Position numbers and translations under genes: made by a program. Below the pieces are notes generated by a model that was not told the origin of the DNA, ran no database searches, and saw nothing but the letters and a program-made list of their open reading frames with translations. Shown here in pieces: positions 9,255 through 17,726 of a DNA stretch of 64,000 nt. The DNA comes from CALGLS01 sp965222105 (GTDB lineage: Bacteria > Bacteroidota > Bacteroidia > Chitinophagales > Saprospiraceae), in the NCBI GenBank assembly GCA_965222105.1, contig CBDCTQ010000010.1:62001-126000 (forward strand), in the 5' to 3' direction. Every line of letters begins with the position of its first letter. Within the stretch, counting starts at the first letter, position 1.

Positions 9255-10119
9255 ATGAAAGGGATCATACTCGCCGGAGGACTTGGTACCCGGCTCTACC
9301 CACTAACCCTTGCCGTCAGCAAACAGTTGATGCCGGTGTACGACAAACCCATGATCTACTACCCCCTGTCGATCCTGATGAATGCCGGCATCCGCGAAAT
9401 ACTGGTCATCTCCACTCCTACCGACTTACCCAATTTCGAAAAACTGCTGGGCGACGGCAGCGAAATCGGTTGCTCTTTTTCCTACAAAGTCCAACACGTT
9501 CCCAATGGTTTGGCGCAAGCCTTTTGTACTGGGAGAGGATTTCATTGGGTCGGATGGCGCCGCCCTCATCCTGGGCGACAATATTTTTTACGGCAACGGC
9601 CTCAAAGAACTCCTCCAGGAAAGTGCCGATCCCAGCGGAGGGGTCGTATTTGCCTATCAGGTGGCCGACCCGGAGCGGTATGGGGTGGTGGAGTTTGACG
9701 AAAATTTCAAAGCTCTTTCTATTGAAGAAAAACCCGCCAAGCCCAAATCCAATTTCGCTGTGCCGGGCTTGTATTTTTACGACAACCGGGTGGTCGACAT
9801 TGCCAAAAACCTCCAGCCCAGCGCACGCGGTGAATATGAGATCACCGACATCAATAAGCACTATCTGGCTATGGGCGAATTGCAGGTAGGCGTACTCGGC
9901 AGGGGCATCGCATGGCTCGACACCGGCACCCATAAATCGCTGATCCAGGCCGGACAATTCATCGAAGTGATCGAAGAACGGCAGGGACTCAAGATCGGAT
10001 GCATCGAAGAAATAGCCTGGAACATGGGCTTCATCGACGATGAACAACTGGAACGGCTGGGGCAAAAGTACATTAAGAGTGGCTATGGGGAGTACTTATT
10101 GCGGTTGCTTTCGGTATAG
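9255..10119 (+). pseudogene. rfbA: Glucose-1-phosphate thymidylyltransferase RfbA, single-base frameshift
   Basis: Would make dTDP-glucose from glucose-1-phosphate and dTTP, the first step of the dTDP-rhamnose route. The first frame (from 9255) carries GIILAGGLGTRLYPLT and SKQLMPVYDKPMIYYP. After VPNGLAQAF the coding sense moves to another frame, which continues LGEDFIGSDGAALILGDNIFYG to the stop at 10119. Removing one T from the run TTTT at 9522-9525 restores one frame of 287 codons, the family's usual length, with no other damage. It may therefore be an assembly error rather than a dead gene. No other rhamnose genes are adjacent. Confidence 0.9.
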
Positions 10120-10271
10120 GAAATTTATTTGGATAGAGTATGCTGCGGAGGGTGGACGCCATAGGACCGGTAAATTGTTCTTTGATTGATCAAGAACTCC
10201 CTATTTAGGTGAAGTGTGTTTATGGTAGCTCGGCCTTTAGGCGTTTTCTCAGTTGTTTGGCAGAAAGTTTT

Positions 10272-10646
10272 TTAGCCATTGGGGAGCGGCTTGATTTTGT
10301 AGGATCGAATCACTTCCGGTAAGGAGATGTTATTTATGTCCGCTAACTTAGAAAGCAACTTAAGTCTGCGAAGCTCATATTGTTCAAAAGTTTCGGTTAA
10401 ACCTAATAATTCCTGATATTGTTCTTCTGTGAGGGTATGGGTGTCTCTGCGAGCAATCAAATAGTCCAGTCGCATTTTTTTTACTTGTGGGAAAGGTGCG
10501 TTTATTTTTTTTATTAGCTCTTTTTCCTTAGACGTCATGCCCTCAGGCAACATTTTAGATCGAAGCTGTTGGATTTTTTTTAGCAGTTCTTCAAAATCCT
10601 TTAGATCGAGTTGCTGTACATTTTTTAATAGTTCATTAACTGTCAT
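10272..10646 (-). CDS. Hypothetical helical protein of 124 residues
   Basis: Begins at ATG 10646 (MTVNELLKNVQQLDLKDFEE); the longer frame upstream merely reads through repeat B. The protein is almost entirely helix-forming and charged, with LTEEQYQELLGLTETFEQYE and a C-terminal ISLPEVIRSYKIKPLPNG. I recall similar small proteins encoded upstream of HNH endonucleases in other bacteria, but no HNH gene follows here. Only a 19-codon frame (MAKKLSAKQLRKRLKAELP) overlaps its stop, possibly a remnant of a lost partner. Function is unknown; the link to a nuclease is a weak inference. Confidence 0.68.
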   Translation of the reverse strand: MTVNELLKNVQQLDLKDFEELLKKIQQLRSKMLPEGMTSKEKELIKKINAPFPQVKKMRLDYLIARRDTHTLTEEQYQELLGLTETFEQYELRRLKLLSKLADINNISLPEVIRSYKIKPLPNG

Positions 10647-10692
10647 TCGTATTTTTTTACAAAATAATAGAAATTTATCAAAATCAAAAGTT

Positions 10693-10873
10693 TTAGGCTT
10701 GTTCAAAAAGTAATTTCCCGCCTTATTTTGAAAATAACGTGCAAATATGCTAATCCGATAGTTGTAGGTGGTGAGTGCCTGCCTACCGGTAAGCAGATTT
10801 TGTAAGTTTTTCAAAGATCCAAAACAGGGAATTTACCTGCCAGCCGACAGGCTGGATTTTTTAGCTTTACTTA
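10693..10873. repeat. Hairpin repeat B, copy 2
   Basis: Begins TTAGGCTTGTTCAAAAAG and ends TAGCTTTACTTA. Two 20-bp P palindromes interrupt it: 10778-10797 (CCTGCCTACCGGTAAGCAGA) and 10836-10855 (CCTGCCAGCCGACAGGCTGG). Its left arm (AATAACGTGCAAA) resembles copy 4 while its right arm resembles copy 1, so central pairing is weak here: a decayed or recombinant copy. It ends 21 bp before the M20 peptidase start codon. Confidence 0.82.
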
Positions 10874-10894
10874 TCAGAGAAATCCCGCATACCA

Positions 10895-12370
10895 ATGGTA
10901 AAAAAAATCCGACGACTATTGTTTCAAGCGCTATTGCTGATATTGGTGGTGCTGGTGTGTGCCTTCACCTTCAACACCATTCGGTTCAGCTCCAGGCAAT
11001 TGCCGGTAGAGCCGGTAGCCAACCGGGCCATTCCCGATGCGGTATGTGAACGGTTGTCGGACGTTACCCGCATTCCCACCGTTAGCTACGAAACCCACAT
11101 CGACACAGCAGCCTTCGTTGCATTTAAAAATTATTTGGCGGAAGCTTATCCACTTGTAGACTCTTTGTTGGAAAAAGAAGTCATCAACGAATACAGCCTG
11201 GTTTATAAATGGCCGGGGTCGCGGCCCAAATTGACACCCATCTTGCTATTGGGACATATTGACGTTGTACCGGTAGAAGGAGAAAGTCTTTCACGTTGGA
11301 CCGTGCCACCTTACAGTGGAGCTATCCAGGATGGGTATATATGGGGGCGGGGCACCCTCGACGATAAGGTGAATATTGTGGGAATGCTCGAAGCTGTAAC
11401 ACTATTGTTGGAAGAGGACTACCTCCCGGAGCGAACCGTTTATTTTGCCTTCGGGCACGATGAAGAGGTAGGGGGGCTCAACGGCGCCAAAGCCATCGCC
11501 AGCCATTTCAAAAATCAGGGTCTCCAGTTTGAATTTGCTTTGGATGAGGGTATGGTCGTACTGGAAAATGCGCTGCCCGGGCTGGCTCGTCCGGCTACGT
11601 TGATCGGCGTTGCGGAGAAGGGGTATGTCAGTATGACGTTGACCGTTCAGTTGGAAAATGGTGGTCACTCCTCTATGCCCCCTCCTCAAACGGCGATTGG
11701 GCTGCTGGCCGATGCCATCAATAAGCTGGCGCAAAATCCTTTCCCCGCAACCATTAGTGGCCCCACCGAACTATTGTTCGATCACGTAGGGCCTGAGCTG
11801 TCATTGCCTTATAAAGTGGTGTTTGCCAACACCTGGTTTTTTGAAGACATATTGTTAAGTCAGCTTTCTAAAATGCCCTCCGCCAACGCCACCGTGCGCA
11901 CCACCATGGCTCCCACCATCCTCCGCGCCGGCCTCAAAGACAATGTGATGCCTTCCACCGCCAGCGCAACGATCAACTTCCGCATCGCACCCGGCGAAAC
12001 GACAGAGTCGGTCAAAGATCATTTGGAGAAAGTCATAGCCGACAACCGCATACGGATAACTCCAGGCGAGGCCGCTTTTTCGAGCAATCCTTCCAGCATA
12101 TCCTCCATCGAATCATTTGGCTTCAAAGCCGTACAGAAAACGGCGCAACAATTGTTTCCCGAAGGGGTGATAGCCCCCACTTTGGTAATAGCTGCCACCG
12201 ATAGCCGCCACTACGAGTCAGTGGCCACCGACATCTATCGCTTTATGCCCTGGCGAACTACTCACGACGATCTCAAACGCATCCACGGCATAGACGAACG
12301 CATCGGGGTAGAAGACTACAAACGGCTCATCCATTTTTATTACCAATTGATTCAAAACGCTTGCTTTTGA
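10895..12370 (+). CDS. M20 family metallopeptidase (carboxypeptidase S-like)
   Basis: A 491-residue zinc peptidase of the M20 (CPS1/PM20D1-like) group. An N-terminal hydrophobic segment (about residues 8-27) anchors or exports it. Metal and catalytic motifs are in order: LLGHIDVVP (metal His plus Asp), WGRGTLDDK (bridging Asp), FGHDEEVGG (catalytic and metal Glu) and a late His in DSRHYESV. The dimerisation-type insert is present (GGHSSMPPPQTAIG). It probably hydrolyses peptides or N-acyl amino acids in the periplasm; the substrate is not deducible. The start codon lies 21 bp after repeat B copy 2. Confidence 0.9.
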   Translation: MVKKIRRLLFQALLLILVVLVCAFTFNTIRFSSRQLPVEPVANRAIPDAVCERLSDVTRIPTVSYETHIDTAAFVAFKNYLAEAYPLVDSLLEKEVINEYSLVYKWPGSRPKLTPILLLGHIDVVPVEGESLSRWTVPPYSGAIQDGYIWGRGTLDDKVNIVGMLEAVTLLLEEDYLPERTVYFAFGHDEEVGGLNGAKAIASHFKNQGLQFEFALDEGMVVLENALPGLARPATLIGVAEKGYVSMTLTVQLENGGHSSMPPPQTAIGLLADAINKLAQNPFPATISGPTELLFDHVGPELSLPYKVVFANTWFFEDILLSQLSKMPSANATVRTTMAPTILRAGLKDNVMPSTASATINFRIAPGETTESVKDHLEKVIADNRIRITPGEAAFSSNPSSISSIESFGFKAVQKTAQQLFPEGVIAPTLVIAATDSRHYESVATDIYRFMPWRTTHDDLKRIHGIDERIGVEDYKRLIHFYYQLIQNACF

Positions 12371-12375
12371 TCCGT

Positions 12376-12473
12376 TAATCCGCTCAATCTACTGTTTTTT
12401 GCATAGATTGAGCGGATTATAGGTTGCATAATCCGCTCAATCTACGTAAATTTACATGGATTAAGCAGATTAT
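12376..12473. repeat. Two tandem hairpins between M20 peptidase and ATPase
   Basis: Hairpin 1 has perfect 16-bp arms TAATCCGCTCAATCTA (12376-12391) and TAGATTGAGCGGATTA (12404-12419). Hairpin 2 reuses the same left arm (ATAATCCGCTCAATCTA, 12428-12444), with a diverged right arm ending at 12473, directly against the ATG of the next gene. There is no U-tract, so a simple intrinsic terminator is unlikely. Four related copies of one 16-mer in about 100 bp suggest a regulatory or binding site. Confidence 0.75.
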
Positions 12474-13910
12474 ATGAATAATTTTGTAGTAGGCAGACAT
12501 AAACAGATTCAGGAATTAAAGGCCGCACTTGATAGCCCTAAGCCTGAAATGGTGGCGTTGGTGGGCCGCCGAAGAGTGGGAAAAACCTATCTCGTTAGGT
12601 CCTTCTTTGGTAAAAAGATCAATTTTGAGTTGACTGGCCTTCAAAATGGAAATAAAAGGGATCAATTACAACATTTTATTTACGAGCTAGGTGATTATTT
12701 TCCCGCTTTTCAGGACAAAGAGCGTCCAAAATCCTGGACAGATGCCTTTCGCGAACTGATAAAGGCATTATCATCGTTGAATCAAAAGGAAAAGTTGGTC
12801 GTATTTCTCGATGAACTGCCCTGGCTTGCCTCCAAACGATCTGGTTTTATTACAGGTTTGGGTTATTTTTGGAATAGCTGGGCTTCCAGAAATAATATCG
12901 TACTTGTGGTATGTGGATCGGCAGCTTCCTGGATGATAAAAAAAATAATCAACGACAAGGGCGGGCTACACAATCGGGTTACACGGTTATTGTATCTCTA
13001 TCCCTTCACTCTTGCTGAAACGGAGGAATATTGCAGGCGACAAAACATCAAGCTGAATCGCTACCAGCTTTTGCAAATTTATATGACAATGGGAGGCATT
13101 CCCATGTATCTCGACCAATTAAAACCAGGTAGATCGGCTGTTCAGAATATTCAGGAAGTTTGCTTTGATTCCTCTGGATATCTACGCAATGAATTTGAGC
13201 GATTATACGCCTCCTTATTTAATAATTATAAAAATCACATCTCTGTGATTAGAGCAATGGCGTCGCGGAGAATAGGACTAACCCGGCAGGAAATCATCAA
13301 ACAAACCGAGCTTTCAAACGGGGGGAGCCTCACCGAAATATTGGACGAGTTGGAAAAGTCGGGATTTATCCTGGCTTACAGCGGTTATGGAAAGAAAGTG
13401 AAAGAAGTACTGTTTCGGGTATCGGACTTTTACTCCTTGTTTTATCTTACTTTTATTGAGCCGCTTGGCAAAGGTAGTCAGGTTGACTTTACAGCATTGA
13501 GCGACCTGCCAAAATGGAAAGCCTGGAGTGGATATTCATTTGAGAATATTTGCCTGACCCATGTAAATCAAATCAGAAAAGCCCTCAGCATTGCAGGGGT
13601 GGCGTCTTCCGTTTCCTCCTTTATTGCAGCACCAAAGGATGGGCTAAAAGGCGCTCAAATAGACCTCATCATCGACAGAAATGACCAAACCATCAACATT
13701 TGTGAAATCAAATTCAGTGTGGCCGCCTATCAAGTCTCCAAAAAAGATGTGGACAACATCTCAAATAAAAAACAGGTATTTCGCTACCACACCAAAACCA
13801 AAAAACACTTGTTCACCACATTCATTACCACAATGGGGGTAATTGAAAACGCCCATAAAATAAATCACGTAGATCAGGTGGTGACGATGGACGATCTGTT
13901 TGAACCCTGA
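12474..13910 (+). CDS. AAA-family ATPase with C-terminal PD-(D/E)XK-like domain
   Basis: A 478-residue protein of the ATPase_2/DUF234 type. The Walker A motif GRRRVGKT is at residues 31-38 and Walker B is VVFLDELPWL near residue 105. A sensor-like segment VVCGSAASW and a winged-helix segment (LTRQEIIKQTELSNGGSLTE, about 270-300) follow. The last 100 residues contain GAQIDLIIDRN...ICEIKFS, a PD-(D/E)XK-type D...ExK signature. Such ATPases are widespread in accessory DNA of archaea and bacteria and their role is not settled. The upstream hairpins run into its start codon. It is convergent with the next gene, 6 bp apart. Confidence 0.85.
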   Translation: MNNFVVGRHKQIQELKAALDSPKPEMVALVGRRRVGKTYLVRSFFGKKINFELTGLQNGNKRDQLQHFIYELGDYFPAFQDKERPKSWTDAFRELIKALSSLNQKEKLVVFLDELPWLASKRSGFITGLGYFWNSWASRNNIVLVVCGSAASWMIKKIINDKGGLHNRVTRLLYLYPFTLAETEEYCRRQNIKLNRYQLLQIYMTMGGIPMYLDQLKPGRSAVQNIQEVCFDSSGYLRNEFERLYASLFNNYKNHISVIRAMASRRIGLTRQEIIKQTELSNGGSLTEILDELEKSGFILAYSGYGKKVKEVLFRVSDFYSLFYLTFIEPLGKGSQVDFTALSDLPKWKAWSGYSFENICLTHVNQIRKALSIAGVASSVSSFIAAPKDGLKGAQIDLIIDRNDQTINICEIKFSVAAYQVSKKDVDNISNKKQVFRYHTKTKKHLFTTFITTMGVIENAHKINHVDQVVTMDDLFEP

Positions 13911-13916
13911 CATCGT

Positions 13917-14948
13917 TCAATCGCTCTCCATCAGCGCAGGCATTTCTACGGCCACCACCGTCCTCATTCCCAACACTTCTTCTACAAAAGCGTAGGTAGC
14001 CTCTCGTACGGCTCTTAGATCCTTCGACCAATGCCTCGAACAAAGCCCATGTGCTTTCGTGGTGGGCAAGGCCACGGCTCTTTTAAGATGGGGCGGCGTA
14101 CCCAATTGGTCGTACATCTCCAGCATGCGTGGCACCGACACCACCTCATCCTGATGGTCGTCATCTTCGTAGTAGTAGGCCATGAAAAAGGGTTGTTTGA
14201 TTTTCCGAAAGGTGGACTCCTGCATGGTGGCATTGATCAGCGACTTCAGCCGCACAATGGCCTTCATCTGGTACCGCGTGGTCCAGTATTGTTGTACTCC
14301 GGCGTCGCCATCGAACTGGTGGTACTCGCTGCCGGTTACCAGGTGGGCCAGTTGAAGCCCCCAGGGCCAGGTCAGGAGAAAGGAGTTGGGGTCGTACAGG
14401 TCGATATTGGGAGAGTAGTTGATCAGGGCGTGAATGTCGGGATTGCCCGAAGCGATGTACAGCGCCAGCGTACTGCCCGTAGAGCAGGACATTAGGATGA
14501 CTTTTTCGCCAATCAGCTGCCCTATGGCTACGGCCTCTTTCGCTGATTCTAACATTGCAGTTACATCGATGCCCGACATGCCTTCCTCCCCCTCCAAGCC
14601 GTGACCGTGCAGCCGCGAAAGGTACATATTGCAGCCGTAACGTTGGGCAAATTCGCGGTGGATGGGATCGCCCTCTCCCTGGCTGGCCGACCATCCGTGG
14701 AGGTATACGACACTGTATTCGGTTTTGGCTTTTCGGCCGGGATCGGCCCAAACGATGCGAGCCTGGTTGTCGGGCTTTATACGGGGGTTGGCCTGTTCGC
14801 CTTGGTCGATCTCTTGTTCAAGGGTTTGTAAATATGTTGTTGTAATCGGGAGGGTTGGGTCGAGCGATAGCGACTTTGGCCTCGGTCCCAGGAGGTAAAT
14901 TACGGCCAGCAGGCCGACGAATAGTGCTGTTCTTTTTAGCCATTTCAT
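13917..14948 (-). CDS. Alpha/beta hydrolase, membrane-anchored or exported
   Basis: A 343-residue alpha/beta hydrolase-fold protein. The N-terminus has one hydrophobic segment (residues 8-21, FVGLLAVIYLLGP) acting as signal anchor or signal peptide. The oxyanion loop is seen in YLHGWSAS, the nucleophile Ser in MSCSTGST (a variant of GxSxG with Ser in place of the first Gly) and the probable catalytic His in TKAHGLC. Likely an esterase or lipase facing the periplasm; the substrate is unknown. It is convergent with the ATPase gene and reads away from the toxin-antitoxin pair. Confidence 0.82.
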   Translation of the reverse strand: MKWLKRTALFVGLLAVIYLLGPRPKSLSLDPTLPITTTYLQTLEQEIDQGEQANPRIKPDNQARIVWADPGRKAKTEYSVVYLHGWSASQGEGDPIHREFAQRYGCNMYLSRLHGHGLEGEEGMSGIDVTAMLESAKEAVAIGQLIGEKVILMSCSTGSTLALYIASGNPDIHALINYSPNIDLYDPNSFLLTWPWGLQLAHLVTGSEYHQFDGDAGVQQYWTTRYQMKAIVRLKSLINATMQESTFRKIKQPFFMAYYYEDDDHQDEVVSVPRMLEMYDQLGTPPHLKRAVALPTTKAHGLCSRHWSKDLRAVREATYAFVEEVLGMRTVVAVEMPALMESD

Positions 14949-15020
14949 AGAGGTGTCATTTTGATACTACAACGAAATCAGTGGCAAGATAGAATGGTTT
15001 TTTGAATTGAGATTGGATTT

Positions 15021-15075
15021 TTTGTTCTAAAACAAAACAAATGCTTGATTTAAAATAGAACAAACCCTATATTTG
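15021..15075 (+). promoter_or_regulatory. Promoter with inverted-repeat operator for the toxin-antitoxin operon
   Basis: A Bacteroidota-type promoter is visible: TTG at 15045-15047, 20 bp, then TATATTTG at 15068-15075 (consensus TAnnTTTG). It is overlapped by the inverted repeat TTTGTTCTA (15021-15029) and TAGAACAAA (15056-15064), perfect 9-bp arms. The following gene encodes an HTH protein, so autorepression at this palindrome is the natural inference. Confidence 0.65.
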
Positions 15076-15104
15076 CATCATCTGGCAAAGAAAACGATCA
15101 TTTG

Positions 15105-15911
15105 ATGGAATCAAACCTGTCGCAAAAACAACTGGGACGAAGATTGGCCGAACTAAGGCAATTTAAGGGCATGTCGCAACAAGAACTGGCTCAACAGATC
15201 GGTATTTCCCGCTCATCATTAGCGCAAATCGAATTGGGAAACCGAAACCTCCATGTGCAAGAACTTCAAAGGCTTGCCCATCTGCTTGGATTTTCCCTCG
15301 ATCAGTTTTTATCATCCAACTACAGCCTGAAAGAAACACTAAGCCTAAAGGCAGAAAAAAAAGACGAAAAAAGGGAAATGAGAATTTCCACTCCGACTTT
15401 AAAGGTTGATAAATTTGTAAATATATTGTTGTATGTACTCGAAAAATGCGCTGGAAAACCCAACGTAGGTGAAACGCTTTTATACAAACTCCTTTATTTT
15501 TCCGATTTCAACTATTATGAACTGTATGAAGAACACCTCACCGGTGCAACATACCATAAATTGCCGTTTGGTCCAGTACCTCAAAACCTTCATCACATAA
15601 TAGATCAAATGATCCGGGAGGGGAAATTAAAAAGACTAAAAACAAAATATCACGACTACTTACAAACCCGATATATTCCACTCCTCAAAGCCGATTTGAG
15701 CCAACTCAAAGCCAGCGAAAAAGTCGTCATTGATCGGGTAATCGAACAATTTTCAGACTGGTCCGCCAAAGCCATAAGCGGTTATTCTCACAAAGACATT
15801 CCCTGGCAGGTTACAAACGATGGGGAAGAAATAGATTACGAATTAGCGCTCTACAGAGAGATGCCTTACTCCGTCAGAAATTATGAAGAAAACAACCAAA
15901 ATGACCAATGA
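15105..15911 (+). CDS. HTH-Panacea (DUF4065) antitoxin
   Basis: A 268-residue protein with an N-terminal XRE-type helix-turn-helix (residues about 8-62, MSQQELAQQIGISRSSLAQI). A charged linker leads to a C-terminal Panacea/DUF4065 (SocA-like) domain (about 105-235), recognisable by KLLYFSDFNYYELYEEHLTG, YHKLPFGPVPQNL and SGYSHKDIPW. Panacea domains neutralise diverse toxins; HTH-fused versions also bind their own promoter. The start is ATG 15105, preferred over the upstream TTG. The downstream toxin gene overlaps by 4 bp (ATGA), the usual coupling in type II modules. Expected to be cytoplasmic and to repress the inverted repeat upstream. Confidence 0.88.
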   Translation: MESNLSQKQLGRRLAELRQFKGMSQQELAQQIGISRSSLAQIELGNRNLHVQELQRLAHLLGFSLDQFLSSNYSLKETLSLKAEKKDEKREMRISTPTLKVDKFVNILLYVLEKCAGKPNVGETLLYKLLYFSDFNYYELYEEHLTGATYHKLPFGPVPQNLHHIIDQMIREGKLKRLKTKYHDYLQTRYIPLLKADLSQLKASEKVVIDRVIEQFSDWSAKAISGYSHKDIPWQVTNDGEEIDYELALYREMPYSVRNYEENNQNDQ

Positions 15912-16297
15912 TTTTTGAAGAACTCCATGAATTCAAGAGAGATGTAAAAACCCTTCTGAAAAAATACCGGAGCCTCAACGAGGATATCGAAATTATTCGC
16001 AAAATCCTTAATACCCTCCCAGAAGCAAGACCTCCCTTCAGCTTTAGAATTGAAAACCTGGGCATTCAAACTTGCATCGTAAAGATCAAAAAAATGGCTT
16101 GCAAATCACTTAAGGGAAAGGGCGTAAATTCCGGCCTGAGACTCATCTATGCGTACTTCGAAAAAATAGAGGAGAAGCGGGAGGACGAAATAGTCGTGGC
16201 AGAAGCAAAGGAGGAAAAAATTATTTTTGTGGAAATCTATCACAAAAAGGACAAAGCAAATGAAGACAGAAAGCGAATACTCAAGTATTTTGATTAA
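15908..16297 (+). CDS. RelE/ParE-like toxin partner of the Panacea antitoxin
   Basis: A basic 129-residue protein with the RelE/ParE pattern: an N-terminal helical part (FEELHEFKRDVKTLLKKYRSL), a central beta part (FRIENLGIQTCIVKIKKMAC) with SGLRLIYAYF, and a C-terminal strand-helix with IIFVEIYHKKDKANEDRKR. Many Lys and Arg residues fit an RNase or gyrase-directed toxin, but which target applies cannot be decided from sequence. It begins in the 4-bp overlap ATGA with the antitoxin and ends 8 bp from a convergent gene, so it is the last gene of a two-gene operon. Confidence 0.78.
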   Translation: MIFEELHEFKRDVKTLLKKYRSLNEDIEIIRKILNTLPEARPPFSFRIENLGIQTCIVKIKKMACKSLKGKGVNSGLRLIYAYFEKIEEKREDEIVVAEAKEEKIIFVEIYHKKDKANEDRKRILKYFD

Positions 16298-16305
16298 AAA
16301 AACAT

Positions 16306-17436
16306 TTACCTCCCCACAATCCCCACGCGCCCCATCCACCCGCTGATGCTTTCCCGTTTTATCGCCGCCGCCATCAACCCTGGAAACCGATCGGGCGTAC
16401 AGGCAAATGCCGGGATGTCGAGGGCTGCCAGTTGTGCCACCATTTCCGGGTCGTAGGCTGGGGCTCCATCGTCGCTCAATGCCAACAAGCAGATCATCTG
16501 CGCTCCCGAAGATTTTATCCGGGCTGCCCGCCGGATCAAAGCCTCTTCGCTGCCCCCCTCAAACAAATCGCTGATCAAAACCAATATCGTATCCAGCGGG
16601 TTTCTGACCAGCCTTTCGGCATAAGCCAACGCCTGGCCAATGTCGGTACCTCCCCCCAATTGGACGTTGAACAACAAATCTACCGGGTCCTGTAATTCTT
16701 CTGTTAGGTCGACCACCGCTGTATCGAAAACCACCAGGTGCGTTTTCAGGCTGCGCAGCGAAGCCATGATGGCCCCAAAAATGCTGGAGTACACCACCGA
16801 AGGCCCCATCGAGCCGCTTTGGTCGATCAGCAGGATCACCTCGCGCAGGGCCTGCCCTTTTCTGCCAAAGCCCCAAAGCTGTTCGGGAATGATCGTGTTG
16901 AGGTCTTTCTGATAATGCTTTAGATTGGCGCGGATGGTCCGGTGCCAGTCGATTTCGTTGTGGCGGGGCCGACGGTTGCGCATTGCCCTGCTGATGCTCC
17001 CTTCTATGGCCTGGCGCATGGGATTGCGGAGTTTTTTTTCCAGTTCGCGCACCACTTTTGCCACCACTTCCCGGGCCGTTTTGCGGGTTTTGGAAGGCAT
17101 CACTTTTTGCAAATTCAAAATGGTGGCCACCAACTGGACATCCACTTCAATAGCTTCCAGCATTTCCGGCTCCAGTAACAACTGTTTCAATCCCAGCCGG
17201 TCGAGGGCATCTTTCTGCATGACCTGCACCACCGAAGCGGGGAAGTATTTTCGGATGTCGCCCAGCCACCGGTTGACGTTGGGTGAAGAGGCCCCCAGGC
17301 TGCCCTTGCGGTCGGAATCGTACAGGGCATCGAGCACCTCGTCCATCCCCCCTTCATCCCCCGACAAACCATGCTCGCCGGAAGGATCGGATTTGCTGCC
17401 GAGTAGTAGTCGCCATTTGCGGAGATGTTCATCCAT
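16306..17436 (-). CDS. VWA (CoxE-like) domain protein
   Basis: A 376-residue cytoplasmic protein whose C-terminal half is a von Willebrand factor A domain with a complete MIDAS: DQSGSMG, a Thr-containing GGGTDIGQA, and LISDLFEG. The N-terminal half is helical and basic (RNPMRQAIEGSISRAMRNRRPR). This layout matches VWA proteins that usually sit beside a MoxR-type AAA ATPase and SWIM-type zinc-finger genes. None of those partners is adjacent here, so it is isolated from its usual neighbours. Its role, probably as a metal-dependent partner of a chaperone ATPase, is inferred from the family only. Confidence 0.82.
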   Translation of the reverse strand: MDEHLRKWRLLLGSKSDPSGEHGLSGDEGGMDEVLDALYDSDRKGSLGASSPNVNRWLGDIRKYFPASVVQVMQKDALDRLGLKQLLLEPEMLEAIEVDVQLVATILNLQKVMPSKTRKTAREVVAKVVRELEKKLRNPMRQAIEGSISRAMRNRRPRHNEIDWHRTIRANLKHYQKDLNTIIPEQLWGFGRKGQALREVILLIDQSGSMGPSVVYSSIFGAIMASLRSLKTHLVVFDTAVVDLTEELQDPVDLLFNVQLGGGTDIGQALAYAERLVRNPLDTILVLISDLFEGGSEEALIRRAARIKSSGAQMICLLALSDDGAPAYDPEMVAQLAALDIPAFACTPDRFPGLMAAAIKRESISGWMGRVGIVGR

Positions 17437-17726
17437 GCTTTAAAGGTACGGTTTTTCAACAAACCTGAAAGTGGCTCAGTGCGTGACAACTCTATCTGGC
17501 GTCTGTCTCGCCCCAGGCGGGGCCCATCCCGCTCCAGGCATGAAGTAGACAGGCCTGTCCTGCCACCGTGCCTTTCGGCAAAGAAGAAGTCATTACCAAG
17601 TATAGGTTTGTATTTCTGTGGATCAATCATTGACAAAAGTTAGCAGAGCCTTCTAAACCACAAAATGTCAAATAAACGACAAAAAACACATGACATAAAA
17701 CACGTATGTTTTTTTTTTATTTTTTA
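17437..17726. other. Spacer with one repeat D end and several small palindromes
   Basis: Contains CAGTGCGTGACA at 17478-17489, matching one end of repeat D, and GC-rich palindromes (CTGTCTCGCCCCAGGCGGGGC, 17502-17522, split between bases by a loop). No matching second end was found. A minus-strand frame starting at 17636 (MSMIDPQKYKPILGNDFFFA) looks protein-like for about 20 residues before entering the repeat, possibly the stub of a disrupted gene. No intact gene is supported. Confidence 0.45.

Noticed and set aside
17187..17636. A 149-codon minus-strand frame overlapping the VWA gene start
   Set aside because: It reads through a repeat D end and then out of frame across the VWA coding region. 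Only its first 20 residues look protein-like.
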